Assembly: GCA_023935145.1 (NCBI GenBank)
Contig: CM043704.1
Location: forward strand, 99,371,873 to 99,435,872
Direction: 5' to 3'
Source of the DNA: Bretschneidera sinensis
Lineage: Eukaryota; Streptophyta; Magnoliopsida; Brassicales; Akaniaceae
Length of the DNA: 64,000 nucleotides
Shown here: positions 1 to 10,634 of the stretch, piece by piece
How the letters are laid out: each line of letters starts with the position of its first letter
How positions within the stretch are numbered: the stretch's first letter is position 1
Notes under the pieces: generated by a model
Seen by the model: only the letters and a program-made list of their open reading frames with translations
Told to the model about the DNA's origin: nothing
Database searches by the model: none
Made by a program: the position numbers and the translations under genes

Positions 1-1201
1 TTTAGAGTACATTTTATCCATTGTTAACTATACGAGACTCTGGAGAAAATTTTTTAGTTTGTATGAAAATTTAATTTGTAATTTTTGAAAACTTCATTAA
101 CAATGGTAATTGAGTATGTACGAACATTATTAATGAAATTTTTAAAAATTACTAATTAATTTTCCACCACGGTCGATAATCTCTCTTTGTTTTAAATTAA
201 CAAAAGATAAATTTTTACTTAAAACCTAATTTATGAGATTTTTTAAATTAAAAATAAATTTTACCATATGAAAAAAAGAAAAAAAAAAGTTTTGAGTATT
301 GTTTCTACCATGAAATCGAAAAGGTTTACTAATAATTATAGAGAAATAAAATAGTAGCTTAATAAAATCAATTAAAAAGTAAAACATTAAAAATTTTAAT
401 TATTACTTTATTTTTCTATGGTTATTAATTCAGATTTTGTGACAACTCTAAGGGATAAGAATTCGAAAGTTTCAGAATTTTTTTTTTTCTTTTTCATCCG
501 ACAGTAAAATGAAAACTTTTATGACATGAATAGAAAATTTGCTTAATTATAGATCAATCAGATTAATGGGTAAGGTAAGGAAACAGGTGCTTGTCTCGTG
601 GACCTCACTATCTTTTCTTTTTCAAATAACATGATTAATTGCCTGCTAGTGCCTAGTAGATCTGCTATCTTCTTTTTCTTTTTAATCATTGTAAAAGAGT
701 ATTGTGATGTCAACACTTCTCTTAATATTTAAAAATGGATCAATAAAAAATTATTTTTAATTTATTACAAATGTTTTTTTAGATTTTTATTACAATGATT
801 TTTTAAAATAAAATAATTAATTATTAATAAAATTTCTTGTCGCATCAACGATGCCAAAAATATATGTCAACTTCATATATTAATATATCCTTGAAAAATG
901 GGCCCAAATTGATCAAACTTTAACCATCTTGTTGACACTCTCTTCAAAATAAAAACTAAAGAAAAAAAATGGCATGTACTTGCAACAATTAAGCTATTTT
1001 TGGGCATATCAAATTAATCAAATGTACTGCATAGAACAAAACCACATCAAAACTTGGATGAAAATACTATTTCTCTGTTTAATTATTTACAATTTACAAA
1101 ATTGCAGAGAGAGAGAGACACAAAATTATAATTAGAGAAGAAGATCAAAACAAAAAATTAAGGAAAAAGAAGAACAAAAATTCAAGTGTTAATTGGTATA
1201 A
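1..1201. other. AT-rich intergenic DNA, no gene recognised
   Basis: Very A+T-rich sequence with many homopolymer runs and no credible coding frame on either strand. The right end is downstream of the minus-strand DUF1685 gene and presumably holds its 3' UTR and polyadenylation signal, but I cannot place these. Confidence 0.6.
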
Positions 1202-1990
1202 TTATCTAACAGTTGATGCAACAATATGGGCCCAAAACCTGAGATGATCTTTCATGTCAACCTCATTTCCAGGAGCTGGAACTTTCCAATTCATTAAAAT
1301 TGGACTCTTTACATTTCTTTGATCCAAAACATCCCATGCCTCAGAAAGATAAGGCCTAGAAACCACAGATTTATCAAATACCCTTTCTTCTTCTTCTTGT
1401 TGTTTTTCTAATTTATTATTTCTTCCCATTCTTTGCAACCCAGGAATTATAGAAACCAAGCTTGAATCCTTGTGATCTTCCTCAGAAAACACAAAACCCA
1501 GATCCATAAAACCCTTCAACTCCTCAAACTCTAAATCTGTTAAGCTTTTGCTACTTCCATTCTTTTTCATTCTTCTTCTTCTTATTCTTCTTCTCCTTCT
1601 TCTTCTTTCACTCATTACTTTTGGCTTTTCTGCTTCCTCCTTCATCTCCTCTTTTACTTTAACAGTTTCATCACCTAAAAACTGTTTGACTTCTTTACCA
1701 GAGAGTATTCTTGGAAGCTTTGTTGTTGTAGTCATGAGGACTGAGCTTGGAGAGAGAGAATCTGCAGATAAAAAGCTTGTTTTGGAGCTCAAATTTTGAT
1801 CACTTAGAGACCTAACATGCAGACTTGGTAAATGTGAAATCTTCTTTAGTGCTTCTTCTTCTTCTTCATGGATTTCAACAACTGGGTTTGATTCTTGTGG
1901 TGGTGGTGATGATGATAGAGGTTTCTTCGTGAAAATTGCTTGCTCAAACCAATATGAATCAAAGAGGTTTAGGATTTCCTCTGCAGCCAT
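1202..1990 (-). CDS. DUF1685 family protein
   Basis: Single-exon gene of 262 codons on the minus strand, ATG at 1990-1988 and TAA at 1204-1202. The C-terminal half carries the DUF1685 signature: SLTDLEFEELKGFMDLGF, then SLVSIIPGLQR, RPYLSEAW and a closing DHLRFWAHIVASTVR. The function of this plant family is unknown; members are small, probably soluble proteins. Just before the domain, around residues 129-143, is an unusually dense arginine run (RRRRRRRIRRRR flanked by basic residues) that would fit a nuclear or nucleolar localisation signal; this is inference. The N-terminal half is low-complexity with acidic (EEEEEAL) and Ser/Pro-rich stretches. The end in TVR and the length agree with complete family members. 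Plus-strand frames through this region are antisense shadows. Confidence 0.88.
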   Translation of the reverse strand: MAAEEILNLFDSYWFEQAIFTKKPLSSSPPPQESNPVVEIHEEEEEALKKISHLPSLHVRSLSDQNLSSKTSFLSADSLSPSSVLMTTTTKLPRILSGKEVKQFLGDETVKVKEEMKEEAEKPKVMSERRRRRRRIRRRRMKKNGSSKSLTDLEFEELKGFMDLGFVFSEEDHKDSSLVSIIPGLQRMGRNNKLEKQQEEEERVFDKSVVSRPYLSEAWDVLDQRNVKSPILMNWKVPAPGNEVDMKDHLRFWAHIVASTVR

Positions 1991-2090
1991 ATACTATTAC
2001 TTGGTTGTGGATAAGTTTTGATCTTTGTAGAGAAGATATGAGAAGCTTTGGTTGTAGTAGTCTTGCAGATATTAAGCTAGTCTACAAATA

Positions 2091-2098
2091 TATTTATA
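2091..2098 (-). promoter_or_regulatory. Putative TATA box of the DUF1685 gene
   Basis: On the minus strand this reads TATAAATA, about 100 nt upstream of the ATG at 1990, a normal distance for a plant TATA element with a short leader. Position and sequence are the only support. Confidence 0.5.
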
Positions 2099-2199
2099 TG
2101 AGATTCTTTACGTTAATGCCCCTCATTTCATGCTCATATTGCGGATTGGTTGGTAACTTTGATAACATCACATGTTCCCTTTAATTCAAAATTTTAAAT

Positions 2200-4146
2200 A
2201 GTAGAAACTTTACCTTCTTTTGGGGTATAAAAATATAAACTATTTTAATTCTATAGTGTAATCATTGCTTAGGTTAAAATAAGTTGTTGATCATGCCAAA
2301 TTAATTATATTAGTATTTTTAACGCGTTTTAATTTGATTTTTTATGTGGCGAAACAATATAAAATTATTATATCGAAATTGAATATAAAAAAAATTAAAA
2401 AAAAAAGTAAAAAAATTAAGTTTAGGTAAGGTATTAGAAAAAAAAAACATGAAAAAAAATGTAGGGATCGAATTAGACTAAATTGAGTTACATATCAAAC
2501 ATTATTTAAATATATGAATTATAATGCATTTTGATTTGTTCTTTTGAAAAATAGACAAAAAAAACTTTTTTATTAATAATATAAATAAATCGATAATATA
2601 GATGTTAAACATGAGAATTAATCAAATACAATTTGTACTTTCTTTTACTTTTTCAAACTAAATTACACTGAGTCACGCGTTAAGGGTTAAGCTATACAAG
2701 AAAATATTACATAAACGCGTACTGCCTAAATTACTATTACCTCGATAAAAAATCAAATAAATTATAAAAAAAGTATTATATTTGTACATGTTTAATTAAT
2801 AAAATATAGTTAGAGTTGTTTTATTGATTTAGTCTGTGACGACTTAGTTTTATTGATAAACTAAGAACTTCTTAATTATTATAATTTTTGCGAAGCTTGC
2901 AGTTGTAGATTATTTAAAGTCTCGATCTCATAGAATTAATTTGATGAAAATTATCACGAAATTAAAAAAAATTATTAATAATTATAAAAATTGAGTGGTA
3001 ACTATATTAATTTTTTAATAAAAAGGGTTAAATATCAAAATTACTATTTAGTTTTTCAGTGATTATTAATAAACTTTTCTCGGTTATGTGATAACTCTCA
3101 TATCTCATAGTGATTGTTCTTTTTGCTCTTGTCGATTTAATCGGGTTCATATCAATTTTTTTTAAAAAAATTAAATATTAAAATCATTATTTAATTTTTT
3201 AATAATTATTAATAAATTTTTTCGATTATGTGATAATTCTTACTATTCTGATTCCATAAAATCATCGTTTGTTTATTTAATGATTGCTCAGGTCTATTTA
3301 AGCTATAGTAAAGAGCTTAGAAGATAGATGTTTCAAGTACTAATATTCCATTTTGTCTCCTTTTTCATATCTTATGTAGCTTTTATTGGCATTTTTGTTC
3401 TCAATTTCATTGATGTCGATACGAAATTTAAAAAAAAAAAAAAAAACACTTCCATTTCTCTCAAGAGTTATCCTATATGAAACAAGTGGGCATAATTTCA
3501 AAACGTGGATTTTATTTCTTTGAAATTTGTGGCCATACAATATTGGTAACTATGCTTTTCTTTAAAAAGTATAAGGTTCTAATCCCTTTTTTCTGGAAAT
3601 TTTCAAAACTTGATAGGAAAAAAAATAAGTGATATTATTCAGAAAAAAATAATGATAAGTTGAGAGATTAACTTCCAAGATATTTTTTTAGTTCATTATT
3701 TTCTCTTGCATTAATGTCTCCATTCGTCATCTCTATCAATTATCCAAAATCTAATTCGGTTAGCTTGAAATAAAAACATTAAATTTATGGCAAAAAAAGG
3801 GAAAAGGAAAATAAAAAAAACAACAACAAGATTTACCAGAAAATAGTTTAAAGCATTTTTTTTTTTCTGCTTCAGAATCCAAATATCCTAAAGTTCCTTT
3901 TATTTTTCTCTTCAGCGATGAAATTTGAATTAAGGATCCATACAGTCTTAATTAACTATTTATAGTTAAAAGTCTCAAATCGTCGTGCATCCGTGAAGAT
4001 CAATTTTTTTGTTGAAAAATTTTATAATACATATAAATTTTGATTATTAAGCGATTTTCATCACATCTCAAAATTTTAGAAATTTAAATTAAAGATGACA
4101 ATTTTACCCATACCCGTCAGGCACCAGCAAAACCCAATCCTAATAG
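2200..4146. other. AT-rich intergenic DNA
   Basis: No gene seen. It contains a degenerate direct repeat of about 70 bp (3028-3095 and about 3171-3240), both copies reading from a TTAAATAT motif to a GATTATGTGATAA or GTTATGTGATAA motif. There are several poly(A)/poly(T) tracts such as 3429-3445. Possibly relics of old insertions. Confidence 0.5.
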
Positions 4147-4668
4147 ACCGAGTTTTGAGGTTATTTTTTCTCCAGTGGGCCGAGTGCTGGTGAAATATTA
4201 CAATACTCATCGAGTGCGGGTGTGAGTGCGGGTGAAATGATATCTGACCTGATAGGTATCGATTTATTTATTATATGAATTTTTATTGGAAGATTGGCTA
4301 AAATAAAAAAATTCTTATAAATTTATTTTATTTTGGTAAGTTTTTTATATAAAAATTTAACTTTTCAGGTATACCCGATAGGTATCTGTACCATACTCAT
4401 CGAATGAACCGAGTTTTGAGGTTATTTTTTCTCTAATAGGTCGAGTGCTAGTGAAATATTACAATACTCATCGAATGCAAGTAAAATGGTATCGACCTGA
4501 TAAATACCTGTTTATTTATTATATGAATTTTTATTAAAAGATTGGTTAAAATTATGCATATTATCATGTGAAAATAAAATATATATATATATATATATAT
4601 AAATTTATTTTATTTTTATCAAAATTTTCAAGTATGAATTACCCGACGAATATTCATAACCCTGATAG
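4147..4668. repeat. Degenerate tandem duplication, period about 261 bp
   Basis: The block beginning ACCGAGTTTTGAGGTTATTT at 4147 recurs at 4408. Both copies continue through TACAATACTCATCGA, a GACCTGATA motif, TTTATTTATTATATGAATTT and an AT-rich tail, and end near a TACCCGA motif. The copies differ by many substitutions and by an (AT)n expansion in copy 2. Confidence 0.65.
4579..4602. repeat. (AT)n microsatellite
   Basis: About 11-12 uninterrupted AT dinucleotides inside copy 2 of the 261-bp duplication. Confidence 0.85.
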
Positions 4669-4669
4669 A

Positions 4670-5439
4670 GATAGGAGTGAGAATAAAAGAAGGATATCCA
4701 TACCTGATGGAGTTCGTGATGCTTTAAAGGGCAAAAAGGGACAAATTTAATTTTCTTTCTTTTCTTAATGGCAATTTGTGTTCTCAATCAAGGCTCTTAT
4801 GGTAATCAACTAATCACGGGAGCAGCACCTCGAATATTGAGATGCTCATAATAGATCCTAACAAGATGCTTAAAGTTGTCGAATTATTCATAACGAATAG
4901 AAAACCGACACGTAATAAATTTTATTAATTTAAGTTGTAATTATAAATAAATCGAATTGTACGAATAGTTCGGATAAGATCAAAAGCATTTTTTTTTATC
5001 AAGTTGTATTTTTTTATTGACTAATTGACATGTTGACTGGAGATATTAGTTGTTTTTTTATAATTATTTTTCATCGATCGTTATTTTATTCATAAATATT
5101 TGGCATTTTTCTTCGCCCCACGTATGCGGTAAGATACTTCTCCCCTCTTTAGCTAAATTGTCCCCACCGCTTCACAAATAATTGCAATCTCATGCCTAAC
5201 GAAAGAAAGCAAGTGGCGCAGCAAAAAAGTTGTGCCGGTTTGGTTTATTTGGAGTTTAAATGGAGTGCTTTTTGGACTTGTTTATTAAACTTGAAGAGGA
5301 GGGGGAATTAAATTGACTAAATATTTATTTTGTTATGTAGTTATTGATCCGTTTTACTTTGTTCATATATTTATCGATTGTTTTAATTTGATATTTAAAA
5401 AATTTTAATTTTTTAAATAAATCTAATCATTGATTTTAA
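4670..5439. other. AT-rich intergenic DNA
   Basis: No coding or RNA feature recognised in this stretch between the 261-bp duplication and the duplicated block next to Copia-1. Confidence 0.5.
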
Positions 5440-5753
5440 CTTGAAAATTTACTGAAACTTAACCGTATCACCAACTTAAGTTTGAGGTGGTTTGAGAGAT
5501 GAATATGACGTTAAAATTCTCGTCAATTAAATGCTAAAATACATATTATGTTATGTTGATGATAGTCGTTTTTTTACAATTAAACCTTAAAATTATTTTT
5601 AGTTCTACAATTAAACTCTTCCATCGATTTTTGACATGGAAATTTTACCAAAGCTTCACCTCAGTGTCAGCTCGGATTTGAGGTGGCTTGAGAAATGAAT
5701 TTGGCAACAAAATCCCCACCAATTAAACCCAAAAATACATATTATGTTATGTT
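5440..5753. repeat. Direct duplication, offset 196 bp, abutting Copia-1
   Basis: Two diverged copies share a GAAAATTTACTGAAAC / GAAATTTTACCAAAGC start, a TTTGAGGTGG(T/C)TTGAGA core and an identical ACATATTATGTTATGTT end (5541 and 5737). Copia-1 is inserted directly at the end of the second copy. Confidence 0.65.
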
Positions 5754-5921
5754 TGTTAAATAAGGCATAAATCAAATTTTCCTATTTTATGTAATTGCTT
5801 TCCTAATTTAGATTGTGTATTAGCTTTGATTATAGGGTTTCCCTAGAATCAAGCTCCATAAATACCATTGTAACTATAGAGATGAAATCGATAATGAAAA
5901 CGTGAATCATTCTTTTCAATA
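5754..5921 (+). repeat. Copia-1 5' LTR
   Basis: Begins TGTTAAATAAGGCATAAATC and ends TTTTCAATA, directly followed by the PBS. Matches 10463-10629. A CCATAAATA motif near 5860 corresponds to TATAAATA in the 3' copy. Confidence 0.9.
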
Positions 5922-5933
5922 TGGTATCAGAGC
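5922..5933 (+). other. Copia-1 primer-binding site
   Basis: TGGTATCAGAGC, the standard complement of the 3' end of initiator tRNA-Met used by plant Copia elements. Confidence 0.92.
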
Positions 5934-6187
5934 CGAATTGAAACGATCCAAAACAAATATTTCCAAAAAAAGGGGGAGGGAGAAACCTTAAACCCAGAAA
6001 TCCCTCAGCTGCAACACAGAAACAAGAAGAAAGAAGAAAAAAAAAATCAAAGCTCACACCCGAACCAGATCTGCCGATTCTTCCCAACCACCGTCGATTC
6101 TGCATCGGTCAACTTGCTTCTGACGGTATCCTCTCTCTATCGCTCTTGATTCCAAAAAAATAAAAATAAATTAGTGAAAAAATATAT

Positions 6188-7112
6188 GTTCCAGTTGTGG
6201 TTCAGTCAGAAGGCGTATTTAACGTCGGAATCACCTTCACCGAATCCAATTATGATATATGGTCCCAACTTATGGAAATGTAAATTGCTGAAAGAGACAA
6301 TATCTCGTATATTCGTGGCAAAACTAAGCCACCTGCCAAATCTGATGAAGGCTATGAAAAATGGTATGCTGAAAATCAGAAGGTCAAACGATGGTTGCTG
6401 ATGTCTATGTCTCCAGATACTATGAGGTGTTATTTACGCTTACCCATTGCCTATGAAATCTGGACTGCCTTGTCTACAACATTTTATGATGGAAATGATG
6501 AGTTGCAGACCTTTATTCTGAATCAAAAAGCTTTTTCTGCAAGACAAAATGGATGAATGCTCTCTGTGCATTACAGAGAATTAACTGAAATTTTTCGAGA
6601 GTTGGACCATCGTGATAAGGTAGTTATGAAAGATCCAGACGATGTCAAAACCTACCACCAGTCTGTTGAACGACTACAGGTTCACATCTTTCTTGCTGGA
6701 TTGGATGAGGCCATTGACTCAATTCGACGTGAGATTTTGAGAAAAGACTCAGTGCTAAACCTGGAAGAATATTACTCATTAGTTCGACGGGAGGCGGTAA
6801 ATATCACCTTGAAGAGTGATTCTGGAACATCTGAACCTAGGGCCACGGTGGCACGAAATCTATCAAATCAGCGTCAACAACCTCGAGCACAACCTAACAC
6901 TGGCAAATGGACCAAGAAGGTTGACAAATCATCATATAAGTGTACTCATTTTCATAAGATCAGCCATACTAAAAGTGGCTATTTTGAACTGGTGAGCTAT
7001 CCAGAATGTTGGGATCCTAGCCGCTCAAAGAAAAATCACCAAAAACCTTCCACTGCAACAGTTGCTCAAACAAAAATGGAAGATGAAATCACTGACAACG
7101 CTCAGCATTGGT
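6188..7112 (+). pseudogene. Copia-1 gag remnant (UBN2-type)
   Basis: Reads as a Copia gag polypeptide: ESNYDIWSQLME near the start, WYAENQKVKRWLLMSMSP, then from 6557 an open stretch with MLSVHYRELTEIFRELDHRD. A stop after the first 35 or so codons (TAA near 6281) and another at about 6554 break the frame. The zinc knuckle near 6945-6990 is degraded: only part of the CX2CX4HX4C pattern remains. Normal function would be capsid formation and RNA packaging. Confidence 0.85.
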
Positions 7113-7129
7113 AATAGTTACAGACAATG

Positions 7130-10100
7130 GTGGTAAGGTTTTAAATATTTCAACACCTATTTTGAATAATACATGGATAATTGATTCTGGTGCAACTGAT
7201 CACATGACATATGATTCTAGACAGGTCTCACAACTCAATCACTCTAACCAAAATTTTGTCTCTACCGCAAATAGAAATTCGACCCCAGTTATTAGGGAAG
7301 GATCTTTGACTCTCACCAATATGTTAAATTTAGATTCAGTCTCAGTTGTTCCATCCTTATCTTATAATCTTTTGTCAGTCTCTCAAATAACCACTGTTTT
7401 ATCTTGTGTTGTAATTTTTTGGCCTGATTTTTGTGTGTTTAAGGACATCAAAACCAAGACGACAATTGGTTGTGGTATTAGACGGGGGAAGTTGTATTAC
7501 CTGGACTTGGAATCAAAGAGTACTGAAAGCCTACGACAAGCTTTTGCAATAGGATGTTCTGAAGATAGAAAATGGAAAAAAATATGGTTGAGACATTGAC
7601 GGTTTGGGCATACTTCTTTTGGATATCTCAAAAGATTATTTCCTAGTTTATTTGCAGATATCGACGTTTTTAGTTTTCAGTGTAAGACTTGTGAACTGGC
7701 AAAAAGCCATCGTGTTTCGTTTCCATTACGATTGAATAAAAGTCATCTTTCATTTATTCATTCGGATGTCTGGGGTCCATCGAAAGTCACTACTTTGGGT
7801 GGGTCACATTGGTTTGTAACATTTATTGATGATTGTACCATGATGACATGGCTTTGCTTGATGAAATCCAAAAGTGAAGTAAACTCGTCATTTCAAAAGT
7901 TTCATAAATGGATTGAAACTTAATACAATAGAAAGATTCAAATTCTTCACAGTGACAATGGTAGGGAATATCAAAGTACTAAATTTCAACATTACTTGGA
8001 AGCACAATGAATGATCCATCACACTACTTGTTCTACCACGCCTCAACTGAACGGGGTAGCCGAGCGAAAAAATCAACATTTGTTGGCGGTTGTTCTAGCT
8101 TTGTTAATCGAAGCCCATATGCCTTTGTCTTATTGGGGATAGGCTTTAACGACTGCAGCTTACTTAATCAATCGAGTACCCTCCATCACACTCAACTTCA
8201 AAACACCACTCCAAACTCTTGATGATAAGATTGATGCTCCATCTATCTCTAACTTAACTCTTCATGTCTTTGGATGTGTGGTGTTTGTACATTTACATAA
8301 ACATCGGCGCATCAAGTTAACTCCTTAATCATTGAGATGTGTTTTTGTTGGGTATACAACTCATCAAAAAGGATATCAATGTTATCATCCTCCCATATGT
8401 CGTCTATTTATCACGATGGATGTTGTTTTCCATGAAGATACAATGTACTTCTCCAAGCCTGAATTTCAGAGGGAGTGCCAAAAGGAAATTCAAAGCATAG
8501 ATTACAATAATCAAGAGCCTGAAAATTTGGATATAAGATTGGATCCAGTGGTGATGACTCACATACTAGAGTAAACGAGAAAATTGGTGAACTTGATTTA
8601 AGTGGTATGATATTAGATCAAGTCTAAGACGAGAACCAAATATCTGAAGAGATGAATCATTCTCCAACCCAGCCGGAAACTGTCAATCATGCTCCATCCC
8701 CTATCGATATATCACACCAATCGTTTACTAGAGATATTCTTGAGCCACACAGGAGACAATTACCACAACGCCACACAAGAGGTATTCCTAAATCCACTTA
8801 TGAACCTGAACTCTCCAGTAAAGTAAAATATCTCATGAGTCATTATGTGTCCAACCATCGTTTATCAGAATCAAACATGTTATTTGTGAATCAATTATCT
8901 GCTGTATCTATTCCTAACAGTGTGCAGGAAGCCTTATCTGATCCCAGGTGGAAAGCAACTATGAACAAGGAGATGAAATCTCTAGAAAAAAATGAAACAT
9001 GGGAACTAGTTGATCCTCCACCAGGAAAGAAACCAGTTAGATGTTGGTGGATCTACATCGTGAAGTACAAGGCTGATGGCACAACTGAGCACTTTAAAGC
9101 AAGACTGGTAGTAAAAGGATACACTCAAACCTATGGGATTGATTACATAGAAACATTTGCACTTGTAGCCAAAATCAACATAGTTCGTGTTATGCTGTCT
9201 TTGGCTGCAAACTTGGATTGGCCACTGTAACAATTTGATGTGAATAATGCATTTTTACGTGGTGAATTATTTGAAGAAGTCTACATAGATCTCCCACAGG
9301 GATGCGTGATTCCAAAAAGACACAGCCAAAAGGTCTGCAAACTAAAGAAATCATTGTATGGGCTGAAGTAGTCTCCTAGAGCATGGTTGAGAAGGTTCAC
9401 AAAATCTATGATAGTCTTTGGCTACCACCAAAGTAATTCAAATAATACCTTTTTTTCTTAAAATGGAGTAAGGTAAGATAACTGCACTCATTGTATATGT
9501 GGATGATATGGTGGTTACAGGGAATGATCCAAATGAAAGAAAAGCCCTGCAAAATTACTTGTCTAAAGATTTTGAAATGAAAGATTTAGGACCTCTGAAA
9601 TATTTCCTTGGGATTGAAGTATCCTGATCTAACAAAAGGATAGTCATGTCTCAAAGAAAATATACTCTAAATTTATTACGAGAAACTAGCATGACAGTAT
9701 GTTAAACAGTGGATACACCAGTAGAAATAAGGTCTAAAGCTATGTGTTGAGCCCAACCAGGTACCAGTTGACAAAGGAAGATACCAAAGACTGGTAGGGA
9801 GACTGTTGTACTTGTCTCATTCCATACCAGATTTGACCTATGCTTTGAGTATTGTCAGTCAGTTTATGCATAATCCTAGAGAACAACATATGAATGCTGT
9901 TATCCGCATCTTTAGGTACTTAAAGTCTACTCCAGGTAAATGAGTATTATTCTCAAAAAACGCATACCATCAAAGCAAAGAAGCCTATATCGATGTTGAT
10001 TGGGCTGGTGATGTGAGTGACAGGCGGTCAACTTCTGGATATTTTACCTTTCTATGAGGTAAACTTGTGACATGGAAAAACAATAAACAAAATGTTGTAG

Positions 10101-10450
10101 CTCGCTCAAGTGCAGAAGCTGAATTAAGAGGTTTGGAAAATGTACTGTGTGAGACATTATGACTAAGACTCCTCTTACAGGATCTGGGTTGTCTATCTGA
10201 GCAACCTATCCGACTATTTTGTGATAACAAAGTAGCATGTAACATAGCACATAATCCGGTTCAACATGACTGTACAAAGCATGTCGAAGTTGATAGGTTT
10301 TTCATTAAGGAAAAGTTGGATGAAAAGATTGTAGAATTGCCTAAGATTCGATTAAAAGATCAGTTGGCTGACATCCTTACCAAAGCAGTCTCAAATCAGG
10401 TATTCTTAAATTTCTTGACAAGTTGGGCATGTGGGAAATCTACGCACCAA
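7130..10450 (+). pseudogene. Copia-1 pol remnant (PR-INT-RT-RH)
   Basis: Protease is recognised by WIIDSGATDHM near 7171. Pre-integrase and integrase follow, with HTSFGYLKRL, CKTCELAKSHR, FIHSDVWGPSK and HSDNGREYQS at about 7600-7975. RT is seen from 8920 (PRWKATMNKEMKSLEKNETW) through YVDDMVVTGND near 9497. RNase H is seen at about 10005-10400 (RSSAEAE-like, then CDNKVACNIAHNPV). At least eight in-frame stops or frame changes separate these blocks, for example at about 7599, 7921, 8008, 8328, 9228 and 9370. The order integrase before RT defines Copia. Confidence 0.88.
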
Positions 10451-10451
10451 C

Positions 10452-10462
10452 TTGAGGGGGAG
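10452..10462 (+). other. Copia-1 polypurine tract
   Basis: TTGAGGGGGAG directly precedes the 3' LTR; it would prime plus-strand DNA synthesis. Confidence 0.85.
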
Positions 10463-10629
10463 TGTTAAATAAAGCATAAATCAAATTTTCCTATTTTATG
10501 TAATTGCCTTCCTAATTTAGATTGTGTATTAGCTTGATTATAGGGTTTTCCTATAATCAAGCTCTATAAATACCATTGTAACTATAGAGATGAAATTAAT
10601 AATGAAAACGTGAATCCTTCTTTTCAATA
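10463..10629 (+). repeat. Copia-1 3' LTR
   Basis: Starts TGTTAAATAAAGCATAAATC and contains TATAAATA at about 10565-10572. Its end CAATA is followed by the target duplicate ATGTT. Confidence 0.9.
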
Positions 10630-10634
10630 ATGTT

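Larger units (their letters stand above)
5754..10629 (+). mobile_element. Copia-1: decayed Ty1/Copia LTR retrotransposon
   Basis: Complete 4.9-kb element: two LTRs of about 168 bp, a primer-binding site TGGTATCAGAGC immediately after the 5' LTR, gag, then protease-integrase-RT-RNase H (Copia order), a polypurine tract and the 3' LTR. The host pentamer ATGTT flanks both sides (5749-5753, 10630-10634). The two LTRs differ at roughly 8 substitutions and one indel by eye. Coding capacity is destroyed by many stop codons and frameshifts, so the element is non-autonomous. LTR termini read TG...TA rather than TG...CA if the TSD and PBS adjacency are taken as boundaries. Confidence 0.93.

Noticed and set aside
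1548..1799. Plus-strand open frame rich in Leu and Phe
   Set aside because: It is antisense to the DUF1685 Arg/Lys-rich codons; the hydrophobic look comes from CTT repeats.
3340..3540. Short minus-strand open frame
   Set aside because: Low complexity with a poly-Phe run from a poly(A) tract, no family resemblance and no promoter signal.
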